Below are positions 8,191 through 16,705 of a stretch of DNA of 62,370 nucleotides, piece by piece. The stretch is taken from IMG/VR virus record IMGVR_UViG_3300023184_000125, positions 1 through 62,370 of that record; one strand, written 5' to 3'. Position 1 is the stretch's first letter. Every line of letters starts with the position of its first letter. The notes beneath the pieces were generated by a model, which ran no database searches, was not told the origin of the DNA, and worked only from the letters and a program-made list of their open reading frames with translations. Source of the stretch: a virus. The translations under genes were made by a program, and so were the position numbers.

Positions 8191-8369
8191 TTTACAATGC
8201 CTACTTTAGATAAGTTTCCACATCTCGCGCAAATCCATCTACATTCATTTACAACTTCTTTCGTTTTTGGATTTTTGATTTGACTGACTTTACCTTGTAC
8301 ATGTGCTCCACAAAATGTGCATCCGATTGGTTTATTTTCCAAAACCTGATATTGATAATTATTATTCAT
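8187..8369 (-). CDS. small zinc-ribbon protein
   Basis: 60 aa with two CxxC knuckles, CTFCG (residues 17-20) and CARCG, separated by about 30 residues; this is a classic zinc ribbon of rubredoxin-like or RNA-polymerase-subunit-like size. It may bind nucleic acid or protein; no specific family is recognised. It overlaps the downstream gene by 4 nt. TAAGTA boxes lie just upstream. Confidence 0.65.
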   Translation of the reverse strand: MNNNYQYQVLENKPIGCTFCGAHVQGKVSQIKNPKTKEVVNECRWICARCGNLSKVGIVK

Positions 8370-8374
8370 CTTAA

Positions 8375-8386
8375 TACTTACTTATT
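8375..8386 (-). promoter_or_regulatory. tandem TAAGTA late-promoter-like boxes
   Basis: The minus strand reads AATAAGTAAGTA, giving two overlapping TAAGTA cores, the nearer one 5 nt before the ATG at 8369. Confidence 0.3.
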
Positions 8387-9218
8387 TAATTCCCGGTTTC
8401 CATACTTCTTTGGTTGTTTCTTCAGTTTTATTAGCATATGGCGTTAATTCTTTAAACTTATGTGTGATAAATCTACATAGTTCGGATCTAACGATATCAG
8501 CTTCAGTTAACTCCATACAGAATATACCATTTTCTTTAGATTCATCATTATTAAACAAATCATATACTTTAGAAAATCCAGATTTTCCAGCAGGAAGATC
8601 ACTTTGTTCCGGATCTCCGCATAAAAATACTTTTGAAAATTCACCAATTCTACTCATGATAGTATGAATCTCTCTAGTTGAGAAGTTTTGAATTTCATCT
8701 GCACATATAAATTTAGCAGAAAAATGTAACCCTCTCGCAAAATTTATAGGACAAATAGTTATTCTATTATCTTTTTGTAGTCTATCCACCTGAGCTTTAT
8801 TTAAAAGTTCTGAGAATTTATCATGGAATGGTGTTAGATAAACATTAAATTTTTCCATAATATCTCCAGGGAGAAATCCTAATTTAGAATCTGAAGATTC
8901 AACTGCGGATCTAACCAATACTAAATCGGAAATTCTTTTTTTATTCAGAAGAGTTAATCCACAATACATCGATAAAATTGTTTTGCTGGTCCCCGCAGGG
9001 CCTTTTAATAAAAGAACTTTTGTTTTCTTATCTAAAAACGTAGAAATAATTTCTTTTTGTTTATCAGTCCAAGGTAGTTCTTTAATTGATAATTCATAAT
9101 TTATTTTTTCCTTTTGAAAAACATATGGAGAATTATCTTCCGTTGGTTTGGTTGCGTTTTCGTTCTTTAGTTCTTGCGAACTAACTGACTTTTGAAGACG
9201 GACTTTTTTTTGTTTCAT
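8382..9218 (-). CDS. phoH: PhoH-like ATPase
   Basis: 278 aa. Walker A is GPAGTSKT (residues 73-80), Walker B is FICADEIQ (about 170-177), and a downstream VFLCGDPEQSDLP motif is diagnostic of PhoH-type P-loop ATPases. PhoH proteins are very common in marine T4-like phages; they are RNA-helicase/RNase-associated ATPases whose phage role is unresolved. The first 45 residues are polar and low in complexity. It starts 10 nt after the stop of the upstream gene, so the two are co-transcribed. Confidence 0.92.
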   Translation of the reverse strand: MKQKKVRLQKSVSSQELKNENATKPTEDNSPYVFQKEKINYELSIKELPWTDKQKEIISTFLDKKTKVLLLKGPAGTSKTILSMYCGLTLLNKKRISDLVLVRSAVESSDSKLGFLPGDIMEKFNVYLTPFHDKFSELLNKAQVDRLQKDNRITICPINFARGLHFSAKFICADEIQNFSTREIHTIMSRIGEFSKVFLCGDPEQSDLPAGKSGFSKVYDLFNNDESKENGIFCMELTEADIVRSELCRFITHKFKELTPYANKTEETTKEVWKPGIK

Positions 9219-9228
9219 TAAGAAATTT

Positions 9229-9627
9229 TTATGCTTTAGGCATTGAAGAGTATGCAGACTGTGATGCTTTTGGAGTGGATTGTTGCTGTGGTGTTGCTTG
9301 TTGATTAGGATTTTGTGTTGTTGTTTGGGTTTGTTGGGTTTGAGGATCTAAAGCTTTGAGAGACAATCCATTTTCTTTTAATTTAGCTTCTAATTTAATT
9401 TTATTTTCAGGGGTTAGCGTAGTAATAGTAGAAATTATATCTTCGATATTTGAATTCGGGTCTATATTATTTTCTAGTGTGTTGAGAATTTCAGCAATTT
9501 TTAAAAGTTCTGGATTATTCTTAGGAAGGGGTGTTTTACTTAAAACTTGTGGATTTATAGTGATGGGTGAAGTTTCTATGCCCTGCTCAGTTATATATTT
9601 TCTGATAGCTTCATTGAATTTACTCAT
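9229..9627 (-). CDS. Gln/Thr-rich small protein with a capsid-targeting-like N-terminus
   Basis: 132 aa. The N-terminus MSKFNEAIRKYITEQG is an amphipathic helix ending in I12-T13-E14, a fit to T4 gp21-type cleavage. A helical middle region (ELLKIAEILNTLENN) precedes a low-complexity tail of Gln, Thr, Pro and Ser (about residues 95-132). No domain is recognised. A GATAAATA box lies 15 nt upstream, so despite its minus-strand position it may be late-expressed and packaged in the head; this is inferred. Confidence 0.6.
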   Translation of the reverse strand: MSKFNEAIRKYITEQGIETSPITINPQVLSKTPLPKNNPELLKIAEILNTLENNIDPNSNIEDIISTITTLTPENKIKLEAKLKENGLSLKALDPQTQQTQTTTQNPNQQATPQQQSTPKASQSAYSSMPKA

Positions 9628-9642
9628 AGTATTATTTTATTA

Positions 9643-9650
9643 TATTTATC
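9643..9650 (-). promoter_or_regulatory. GATAAATA late-promoter-like box
   Basis: GATAAATA on the minus strand, 15 nt before the ATG at 9627. It is close to the T4 late core TATAAATA. Confidence 0.35.
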
Positions 9651-9738
9651 TCGGTTTACAAGAAATATCTATTTTTTTTTATTAGAACGATTTTAAAAAT
9701 AAATTGTATATGATATTGAAAATTGTTGTTTATGTCAT

Positions 9739-10428
9739 TTAATTTATTTTTGATACTTTATAACCTTTGGATGTTTTTATTAAATTATTGGAACATCTGT
9801 TTAAATTTGAAGATTCTAATCCATTTTCTTTGGCATATTTTGTTAAATTTTGAACTACAATTTGTTCTTCGTTTGGTTTTGTAATTAAATATCTACCATT
9901 ATAAGTAGTTTTCTTATTCTTTATTAACAAATTATATTTTTCTTTAACTAATTTATATTTATGTGGTTTATTTATTATACAACTAACATTATTAGGTTTA
10001 CAATTTAAAATTTCTGAAATTTTTTTAATTTTAATTCCTCTATTGTACATGTCAAACATTGATATGACTTCTTTATCAGTATATACTCTTTGAGCTTGAA
10101 ATTGATTTTCTATCGATTTTTTAGTTCTAATACGACCCAACGAACTTCCAGCAACTTTACATAGATTATAATTCGGTTTCAATATATTAATATAATATTG
10201 TTCTCTTTTTATACAATCTTCTTTTGAACAAACTTCTAATATTTCAAAAATCAAATCAACATCTGGATTTTTATTGTAAACTCTTTGAATAAATTTGCAT
10301 GGATTTTTATTTAAATGTAATAAACTTTTATGATTTGAAAATCTTTTTCTGAAACTTATTGACGCGCTTCCTATATAAAATTTATTATTAATAGGGTTTA
10401 TTATTTTATAAATTCCAGTTTTTTCCAT
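9739..10428 (-). CDS. GIY-YIG homing endonuclease (I-TevI-like, free-standing)
   Basis: About 229 aa. The N-terminus TGIYKIINPINNKFYIGSA is the GIY-YIG signature, followed by FRKRFSNH with the catalytic Arg and KREQYYI with the catalytic Glu, as in T4 I-TevI. The C-terminal part has DNA-binding repeats of homing enzymes: an HTH-like ISEILNCKPNNVSCII and a final module (ITKPNEEQIVVQNLTKYAKE then KGYKVSKI) resembling NUMOD-type modules. I chose ATG 10428 because GIY-YIG domains begin near the N-terminus; an in-frame ATG at 10455 would add nine residues. It lies outside any host ORF, between two small virion-like genes. Confidence 0.9.
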   Translation of the reverse strand: MEKTGIYKIINPINNKFYIGSASISFRKRFSNHKSLLHLNKNPCKFIQRVYNKNPDVDLIFEILEVCSKEDCIKREQYYINILKPNYNLCKVAGSSLGRIRTKKSIENQFQAQRVYTDKEVISMFDMYNRGIKIKKISEILNCKPNNVSCIINKPHKYKLVKEKYNLLIKNKKTTYNGRYLITKPNEEQIVVQNLTKYAKENGLESSNLNRCSNNLIKTSKGYKVSKIN

Positions 10429-10471
10429 GTTAAATTGATTTAAACATATTAACATTTTAATTTATAATAAT

Positions 10472-10750
10472 TTAAGCCCAATCACGACAAGCCATTGCTT
10501 TAGGAGTTCCTGCTTTTGCTGAAGAGCACCCATGTCTTTTTTTAAATGATTTAGCACGTTTAGATTTTCCACTACCTACTCTAACGCCAGCTTGACCCCA
10601 ATGAATTCTTTTATATGATCCGTCTGATTGTCTGGCACATTTAGTCCACTTTTTACCTTTACGATTTGATGATGCTTTTTTAGTTGGTCCAGTACATTTA
10701 GATTCTTCTAAAATAGAAGAAACTAGTAGATCAAATTTATGGGTCTTCAT
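10472..10750 (-). CDS. small basic protein, candidate packaged internal protein
   Basis: 92 aa from ATG 10750; the frame is open upstream but the N-terminus MKTHKFDLLVSSILEE closely mimics T4 internal-protein capsid-targeting sequences, with I13-L14-E15 fitting the (I/L)xE cleavage rule. The mature part is strongly basic with several Cys, His and Trp (KKWTKCARQSDGSYKR, KRAKSFKKRHGC, MACRDW), a pattern I have seen in small viral basic domains of unknown function. A TTAAGTA box lies 11 nt upstream. Candidate role: DNA-binding protein packaged in the head and injected. Motif observed, role inferred. Confidence 0.65.
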   Translation of the reverse strand: MKTHKFDLLVSSILEESKCTGPTKKASSNRKGKKWTKCARQSDGSYKRIHWGQAGVRVGSGKSKRAKSFKKRHGCSSAKAGTPKAMACRDWA

Positions 10751-10761
10751 AATTATAATTA

Positions 10762-10768
10762 TACTTAA
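10762..10768 (-). promoter_or_regulatory. TTAAGTA late-promoter-like box
   Basis: TTAAGTA on the minus strand, 11 nt before ATG 10750, in the 79-bp divergent gap to the tail sheath gene. Confidence 0.35.
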
Positions 10769-10810
10769 ATTGTAATTTTTAAACAAAATATAAAAATGAT
10801 ACTCTTTAAT

Positions 10811-10818
10811 TGTAAATA
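10811..10818 (+). promoter_or_regulatory. late-promoter-like box of the tail sheath gene
   Basis: TGTAAATA, ending 11 nt before the sheath ATG. With T4 geometry (start site about 6 nt past the box) the mRNA would begin within about 5 nt of the ATG. No Shine-Dalgarno is present. Confidence 0.45.
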
Positions 10819-10829
10819 TTATATAACAT

Positions 10830-13313
10830 ATGTCAACAAGAACTATATCATCGCCCGGCGTTCAAATAACAGAACAAGATCTTACTATCACAACAAGACC
10901 ACTTGGAGCAACTGACGTTTTAATAACTGGATTTGCCCCTCAAGGTCCATCGGAAGATTTAGTATCTATTTCTGATATTACTGAATTTGAAGACATTTAT
11001 GGGGTACCAACTAATGCAGCTGAAAGATATTTATATCATTCCGCAAAACAAATTTTAAATACATCTCCCGCTAATCTTCAGGTATGTAAGTTACCATACG
11101 GTCCCGATGCGGGAACTGGATATTCAAATCAATATAGTGCTTTATTATATCCCGTTACTAGTTATAATGAAACAATTCAAACCTTAACATCATATAAGCC
11201 AGTAAACACAAAAACAATAGTTGGATTTAGTCTTGATGAATTATTAGCAAGCTTTCAGGGTTTAGGATATACCGATATAACTACAACAAGTCAACTTCTA
11301 CTTACATCAGGTCAAACGCTTACTTCTTCATTAGTCAAAACTGCGTCTGCATATTCAGTTTCAAACACTAATGGCACTACCACATTTTATTTACCATATT
11401 CTACGCTCGCTTTTGATACTAGTACTATTACGTCTTATCCAAGTGCATTGTCAGATTGTAATAGATATGAATTACAAGAACCAATTTCAATATTAATTGA
11501 TGATGTTTTACATTCAAAAATTTTAGCTAATGATATACCTTGGAAAGATTTGACATCAACATCTTTATCGTCAATAAAGTCAATAACTGATTTTTATAAA
11601 ATCGGTATGATTGTTATAAATGAATCGAAAAGATCGCTTAATGACAGCTATGAAGGTTATTATTTGGGTCTTTGCGATAATATTAATGTTAATCCATCAA
11701 CTAATTTTGACAGTGTAACTGCAATATATACTGCATCTTCACAAGTTTCATCAAGTGATTCGTTTTTTGCCACTCAAAAATATTTAAAAATACCAGAATC
11801 TCGTTTTAATTTTAAATTAACTCAAGACTATGATAAATTTGGTAGTAATAGTATTTCTGAAAAATTAGAATCGATTCCAACTGGTTTTGATTTTAAATCT
11901 GATAGTTATGACGATAGTTTGGTTGTTGCTCTTTTCAGATTAAAAACTTCAATATACAATCAAGATACGGTAACTTTAGATTATAGTATAGTTGAGGGGT
12001 ATACTGGTTCCATATGTTCCAATAGAACACAAAATAATCCAGCTTTCGGATTACCAAAAACATCATTTATAGATACTTTAGTTTATAATAAATCATCTAA
12101 TATTAAAATTGTAACCAATCCATATATATCTAATGCTCCCAATTGGTCAACCTCCGACGGCAAACCAGCCAAGAAAATTAGACTCAATGGTAAAATGAAA
12201 TCATTATATCCATGTTCTGTTTTTATACCAGCCAACGATAAAAAAAGTAAAGATTTAGGAAACATTCCCCTTAAATTACAAAACGTATTGAATCAAATTC
12301 AAAATCATGACACTATAACATTAGATGTAGTTGCTGAATGTGGATTGGGAACTATTTGGGCTGGCGCTAAGGCGAGAAGAGAAAAAGAATCAAATGAAAA
12401 ACAATATATATACGATGACACATACTTTATTGATATTAAAGATTTAAAATCAACAACTGGTGAAATTGTTACCGGTGTAAATTCTGATTATGCATCCATT
12501 TGTAATAAATTTAATACGTTTGCGAGTGAAAGAAAAGATCATTTATTTTTAGCAGATCCTTTGCGTTATATTTTCGTTCAAGGTAATAATTATAAAACAG
12601 TAGATAATAAAAACGGATTTATATTTTCTACTGATATATATTGGGCTATTAGAAATCTATATGCTTCTTATCAATCCAGTTATATGGCAACATATGGTAA
12701 TTGGTTGAAAGTATCCGATGATTTTTCAAATCAAGATGTATGGGTTCCTCCGTCTGGATATATATCTGCTATTATGGCTTCAACGTCACAGATTAATTTC
12801 CCATGGACGGCTCCTGCTGGGTTGAATAATGGAACATTGACAAATGTTTTAGATGTAGGCGTCGATGCTACACAAAAACAATCGGACATTCTATATAAGA
12901 TAAATGTTAACCCAATATCATTCTTCGGAACTGATGGATTCGCAGTATTCGGACAAAAAACATTATTCCGTAAACCATCTGCATTTGATAGAATTAATGT
13001 AAGAAGATTATTCTTAACATTAGAAAAACAAACTAAAGCATTATTGAAATATTATGTTTTTGAGCCTAATACATTCTCAACCAGACAACGATTGATTGGT
13101 TCATTGATACCTATATTCGATAAAGCCAAAATGAATGATGGTTTATATGAATACCAGATAGTTTGTGATGAAAGAAATAATACGCCAGAAGTTATTGATA
13201 ATAATGAACTTGCTATTTCTATCTATATTAAACCAGTTAGAACTGCTGAATTTATATTAGCAGACTTTATTGGTACGAGAACTGGTGTTGTATTTTCTGA
13301 ATTAATCGGATAA
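10830..13313 (+). CDS. gp18: tail sheath protein
   Basis: 827-aa contractile sheath subunit. The N-terminus STRTISSPGVQITEQDLT, then GATDVLITGFAPQGP, DITEFEDIYGVPTNAAERYLYHS, and the C-terminal part (KTLFRKPSAFDRINVRRLF, LEKQTKAL, YEYQIVCDERNNTPEVIDNN and SIYIKPVRTAEFI) follow the T4-type sheath pattern closely. It polymerises around the gp19 tube and contracts at infection. It is longer than T4 gp18 (659 aa), the extra length falling in the variable surface-exposed middle. First gene of the main late tail block, followed by a strong hairpin terminator. Confidence 0.95.
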   Translation: MSTRTISSPGVQITEQDLTITTRPLGATDVLITGFAPQGPSEDLVSISDITEFEDIYGVPTNAAERYLYHSAKQILNTSPANLQVCKLPYGPDAGTGYSNQYSALLYPVTSYNETIQTLTSYKPVNTKTIVGFSLDELLASFQGLGYTDITTTSQLLLTSGQTLTSSLVKTASAYSVSNTNGTTTFYLPYSTLAFDTSTITSYPSALSDCNRYELQEPISILIDDVLHSKILANDIPWKDLTSTSLSSIKSITDFYKIGMIVINESKRSLNDSYEGYYLGLCDNINVNPSTNFDSVTAIYTASSQVSSSDSFFATQKYLKIPESRFNFKLTQDYDKFGSNSISEKLESIPTGFDFKSDSYDDSLVVALFRLKTSIYNQDTVTLDYSIVEGYTGSICSNRTQNNPAFGLPKTSFIDTLVYNKSSNIKIVTNPYISNAPNWSTSDGKPAKKIRLNGKMKSLYPCSVFIPANDKKSKDLGNIPLKLQNVLNQIQNHDTITLDVVAECGLGTIWAGAKARREKESNEKQYIYDDTYFIDIKDLKSTTGEIVTGVNSDYASICNKFNTFASERKDHLFLADPLRYIFVQGNNYKTVDNKNGFIFSTDIYWAIRNLYASYQSSYMATYGNWLKVSDDFSNQDVWVPPSGYISAIMASTSQINFPWTAPAGLNNGTLTNVLDVGVDATQKQSDILYKINVNPISFFGTDGFAVFGQKTLFRKPSAFDRINVRRLFLTLEKQTKALLKYYVFEPNTFSTRQRLIGSLIPIFDKAKMNDGLYEYQIVCDERNNTPEVIDNNELAISIYIKPVRTAEFILADFIGTRTGVVFSELIG

Positions 13314-13333
13314 AAACAATATAACAAATAATA

Positions 13334-13375
13334 ACAACAAAAAATAAAAACTTCACGGTTTTTATTTTTTGTTGT
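13334..13375 (+). terminator. 18-bp perfect hairpin terminator after the sheath gene
   Basis: A left arm (13334-13351) and right arm (13358-13375) pair perfectly over 18 bp around loop TTCACG, closed by a C-G pair. The stem is mostly A-T, so either strand yields a U-rich 3' side; it probably ends the sheath transcript 21 nt past the stop. The 260 bp between sheath and tube genes otherwise hold only AT-rich sequence and the box at 13557. Confidence 0.75.
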
Positions 13376-13556
13376 ATAGTGTAGTCGTGTTTATGTTGTA
13401 TGTTTTTATCATAAAATACAACTTCTATTTTTAAATATAAAATATTAATGAAAAATATCATAAATTAAATTTCATCAACGACGAATATAAAACATATAAC
13501 CACTATCAAAAGATAATATTTTTAACTGAAAAATCACATAAAATGTATGCAAAATA

Positions 13557-13564
13557 GATAAGTA
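13557..13564 (+). promoter_or_regulatory. late-promoter-like box of the tail tube gene
   Basis: GATAAGTA ending 9 nt before the tube ATG. The hairpin upstream isolates this gene from the sheath transcript, so an independent promoter is expected here. Confidence 0.45.
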
Positions 13565-13573
13565 TTTTTACAT

Positions 13574-14113
13574 ATGGCTGGATTATTAAATACAACAGGA
13601 ATTGAGAATTTTTACAATACAGCGGCGTCAAATGATTTCGCAAGACAAAATTTATTTAGAGTTATTTCACTAGGTGGAAATCGCTTTAATATGAACGAAT
13701 TATTGTATGTAACTGCAACAACATTACCAGGTAGAGCTATAAACAATATACAGGTTCCTTTTATGGGGTTACAGTTCAATGTCCCAGGAACCGCTCAATA
13801 TCCAAATTCAAATGGTTGGAATATTACGTTTAGAATACCCCAAAATTTATCAATAAGAAGAAAGTTTGAAGATTGGACTAAATCAGTATTCGATGATGCG
13901 ACCAGTACTGGAGCTTATAATATACCAAGTAAAGATGCTGATAATCAAGTTATTTTAACTCTTATAGATAAAAAAGGAAATGCATTAAGAACATACACTC
14001 TTTTTGGTGCATATTGTATAAATACCGGTGATATGACATTGGACGTAACTACTGCTGGTGATATTATAACCCAACAAGCGACACTAGCATATCAATACTG
14101 GAGATTGACTTAA
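13574..14113 (+). CDS. gp19: tail tube protein
   Basis: 179 aa, close to T4 gp19 (163 aa). Typical segments are FARQNLFRVISLGGNRF, VTATTLPGRAINNIQVPFMG, FNVPGTAQYPNSNGWNITFR, RRKFEDWTKSVFDD and TLFGAYCINTGDMTLDVTTA, ending in a TLAYQYWRL strand. Hexameric rings of this protein stack into the inner tail tube through which DNA passes. It has its own upstream late-type box, as expected for an abundant structural protein. Confidence 0.95.
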   Translation: MAGLLNTTGIENFYNTAASNDFARQNLFRVISLGGNRFNMNELLYVTATTLPGRAINNIQVPFMGLQFNVPGTAQYPNSNGWNITFRIPQNLSIRRKFEDWTKSVFDDATSTGAYNIPSKDADNQVILTLIDKKGNALRTYTLFGAYCINTGDMTLDVTTAGDIITQQATLAYQYWRLT

Positions 14114-14145
14114 TATAATAGTAAAATTATATAATTAATAATAAT

Positions 14146-14859
14146 ATGTTAGAGCGATATAAAAGTCCATATTCATATTATTTGGAGATGTTGGGAAATT
14201 GGCCAACTGGACTTGCCTTAGCCAGTCAATGGTTTATATCTTTTAATTTGGATTCTTTAAAAAGAAATCAAATCTTTGGAGATTTTTCTCGTAAATTAAA
14301 ATCGTTTGAAAGAAAAAGCGATTGGAATTTAAGTCGAGATAGTGCATTATATTTAACTAATAATTCTTTACATCATTCTGAAACTAGTTTGATGGGATGT
14401 ATATTTGCCAAGCAAGTTACAATGCCAAAAGAAACTATAAATTTATCTAAGGGTGGATTATCATATGGTGGTTATCAGGGACCATCAATTAGTTCTAATA
14501 GAGACACACACGAATCTTTAAATATTACTTTACTCGAAACTAATGCTTCTTTTTTAGATTTAATAATAAGACCGTGGATTATTTCGGTTGGTTATTTTGG
14601 TTTAGTGGCTAGAGATGTAGATTCCCCCAAGCGAGTAAAAATAGATAATGTTGATGTTGTAATGTTAGCTAAAGCTGGACAATATAATAAAATGCAAATA
14701 AGAAAAGTATATAGATTTTATAACGTAGCACCTGTTTCGATTGAGGGTGAAACGTATTCATACTCAGAAGAAGGATTAAAGTTTAGTAATGTTTCTTTTT
14801 GTTATGATAATTATAGCATATCAGACGCTAGTACTAGATTTTTACTAGATCTTAAGTAA
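14146..14859 (+). CDS. tail-tube-fold protein, possible gp54-like tube initiator
   Basis: 237 aa. The C-terminal pattern YRFYNVAPVSIEGETYSYSE followed by KFSNVSFCYDNYSI is that of tube-fold proteins, where a GxxPVxI turn precedes the last beta strands (T4 gp54 ends GGCIPVAVSSPELSYED then NVTFAYRV). The N-terminal part is not conserved enough to name. The position directly after gp19 and the fold suggest a tube-like baseplate or tail-terminus component. gp54 (tail tube initiator) is the nearest T4 counterpart but a tube paralogue is equally possible. Confidence 0.6.
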   Translation: MLERYKSPYSYYLEMLGNWPTGLALASQWFISFNLDSLKRNQIFGDFSRKLKSFERKSDWNLSRDSALYLTNNSLHHSETSLMGCIFAKQVTMPKETINLSKGGLSYGGYQGPSISSNRDTHESLNITLLETNASFLDLIIRPWIISVGYFGLVARDVDSPKRVKIDNVDVVMLAKAGQYNKMQIRKVYRFYNVAPVSIEGETYSYSEEGLKFSNVSFCYDNYSISDASTRFLLDLK

Positions 14860-14869
14860 TTTATTTTAA

Positions 14870-15844
14870 ATGATATATTTTGATCATATATTAGAATTAC
14901 CTTATTCAAAGGTGATTTTAAAATTTAAAGAATTAACTACATCGCAACAAATTTTTATATGTAAATTAAATCTTTCTCTGCAAAATTCACCATCAGAATT
15001 ATATGATTTTTATATTTCAACTCTAGATATTATATCCGATTGTGTCGATAACTATCAAGATTTTAAAAAAATAGATATACTTGAATATGTTTTATTCATG
15101 ACAAAATTAAGATGTATCAGTAATGGTAACATTATAGAATTTGTAGTGTCTAATGAAAATGATGAATTTGCAAAAAAGAAAATAATTTTAAATTTAAATC
15201 ATTTTATTAAAAAAATATTAGACTTTAATGAAAATATACTAAATGGTGAAAATAATTTAATACAAGAAAAAGATATAAATGTTTTATTAAAATGGCCCTC
15301 TATTAATTGTATTGAACCGTTTTTAAAAATATTGAAAACTGAAAACGTAAATTATGATTTTTTAGATGATATAATGTATGAGTTTATTTCACATTTAGAA
15401 ATAAACAATACAACAATATATTTTAATAATTTTGATTCAATACAAAAAAGAGAAATAATTAATAAGTTTACCGTTAATTTTAAAAATAAAATACAAAATA
15501 AAATTTTAGAAATTTGTAATTTATTAATAGATGAGGAATTATTAGATATAGATTTTTTAAAGAATTATAAATTTAATTTTTTTAATTTGAATTTTATAAT
15601 GTTTGTAAAGTTATTTTTTTCATTTGATATGAGATCAATATATAAAGAAATATTTTTATTATCGTCAAATGGATTAGATTCTAAATATATTTTAGATATG
15701 TCACCCAACGAAAGAAAAATATATTTTTCAATTATAAATGAAAATAATAAATCATCATCAGATTCACCTGAAGATTCTGGAGTTGGTAATAATAAAACAT
15801 TAGAAGATTTAGCATTTGAGTTTAATGAGTTTACTGATAAATAA
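14870..15844 (+). CDS. gp26/gp51-like baseplate protein, diverged copy
   Basis: 324 aa, very rich in Ile, Asn, Lys and Phe. It has the same layout as the next gene: an N-terminal LPYSKVILKFKELTTSQQIF strand-helix unit, a middle NIIEFVVSNENDEF beta unit and a NVLLKWPSI motif matching KILLKYPTI in the neighbour. This layout is typical of the T4 gp26/gp51 family of baseplate hub assembly proteins. It ends in a Ser/Asp/Glu-rich tail. Likely a tandem paralogue of the 15853 gene; weak conservation keeps confidence moderate. Confidence 0.55.
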   Translation: MIYFDHILELPYSKVILKFKELTTSQQIFICKLNLSLQNSPSELYDFYISTLDIISDCVDNYQDFKKIDILEYVLFMTKLRCISNGNIIEFVVSNENDEFAKKKIILNLNHFIKKILDFNENILNGENNLIQEKDINVLLKWPSINCIEPFLKILKTENVNYDFLDDIMYEFISHLEINNTTIYFNNFDSIQKREIINKFTVNFKNKIQNKILEICNLLIDEELLDIDFLKNYKFNFFNLNFIMFVKLFFSFDMRSIYKEIFLLSSNGLDSKYILDMSPNERKIYFSIINENNKSSSDSPEDSGVGNNKTLEDLAFEFNEFTDK

Positions 15845-15852
15845 TATAAATT

Positions 15853-16668
15853 ATGAATACTGATATAATCGATTTTAATGAGGCATTAAATTTAATAAAT
15901 TCTGTGGCTAAAGAATTCACAGTTGATATTTGGATTCCATCCATTAAAAAAACAATTAAATTTAGAGAAATGGATGCCAAACAACAAAAAATATTATTAG
16001 GCGTTGCGATTGATAATTCAATTTATAATAATGGGTTTACAAACTCATTCAATGAAATATTAAAAGATAATGTTGTAGAAGCTGATATAACATCAGATTT
16101 TTTAGAATCACTATCTTTAATCGATAAGGCATGTATCGCTATTTCATTACGAAAGCAAATATCAGACAATATTACTGTCGTATTTGATTCAAAAAATAAA
16201 ATATCCAGTAATTTTAAATTAAATGATATTATTGAAAAATTTAAAAGGTGTGAAACTCCCGAAAACTATACCGTGGAAGTTAATAATGAAAAAAATAGTT
16301 TGAAAATTTTATTAAAATATCCAACTATTAAAACTGAATTGGAATTTGATAAAGAGTTTTCTAAAAGTAATAAAAAAGCGGATCAGGTTAAAACACAAAC
16401 TGATGTTCAAGATATTATTACAGAAGCGTTTATATCGGAAACTACAAAATATATAAATAAATTATGGGTTTCTGAACAAGAAATATTATTTGATAATTTA
16501 TCCGCTAAACAAAAAATTCAAATAGTGGAAAGATTTCCAAGTAATATAATGCAAAAAATTCTAGAAACAATATCAAAGTGGAAAAACATTTCTGATGATA
16601 TTTTAAAAGTTGATTTTGAAGAACATTCAAAGGTGATTGCGATTGATAGTTTATTATTTTTGAATTAA
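15853..16668 (+). CDS. gp26: gp26-like baseplate hub subunit or assembly chaperone
   Basis: 271 aa. VDIWIPSIKKTIKFREMDAK followed by QQKILLGVAIDNS is the characteristic start of T4-type gp26 family proteins (a short beta hairpin and a helix reading roughly xFRxxxxKQEK). KILLKYPTI occurs at about residue 155. In T4 the gp26/gp51 group is needed to assemble the central baseplate hub. It is 8 nt downstream of its apparent paralogue and upstream of the tape measure gene, consistent with the T4 cluster order 51-27-28-29. Confidence 0.65.
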   Translation: MNTDIIDFNEALNLINSVAKEFTVDIWIPSIKKTIKFREMDAKQQKILLGVAIDNSIYNNGFTNSFNEILKDNVVEADITSDFLESLSLIDKACIAISLRKQISDNITVVFDSKNKISSNFKLNDIIEKFKRCETPENYTVEVNNEKNSLKILLKYPTIKTELEFDKEFSKSNKKADQVKTQTDVQDIITEAFISETTKYINKLWVSEQEILFDNLSAKQKIQIVERFPSNIMQKILETISKWKNISDDILKVDFEEHSKVIAIDSLLFLN

Positions 16669-16688
16669 CAGTCAAAAAAGAACAGCAT

Positions 16689-16697
16689 ATATAAGTA
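16689..16697 (+). promoter_or_regulatory. late-promoter-like box of the tape measure gene
   Basis: ATATAAGTA ending 8 nt before ATG 16706; T4 late-type core with G at position 6 of TATAAATA. Confidence 0.45.
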
Positions 16698-16705
16698 TAT
16701 AATAT

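Noticed and set aside
13267-13461. Minus-strand 64-codon ORF between sheath and tube genes
   Set aside because: It is made of the A/T hairpin and overlaps the sheath gene end; composition is Ile/Phe/Lys noise.
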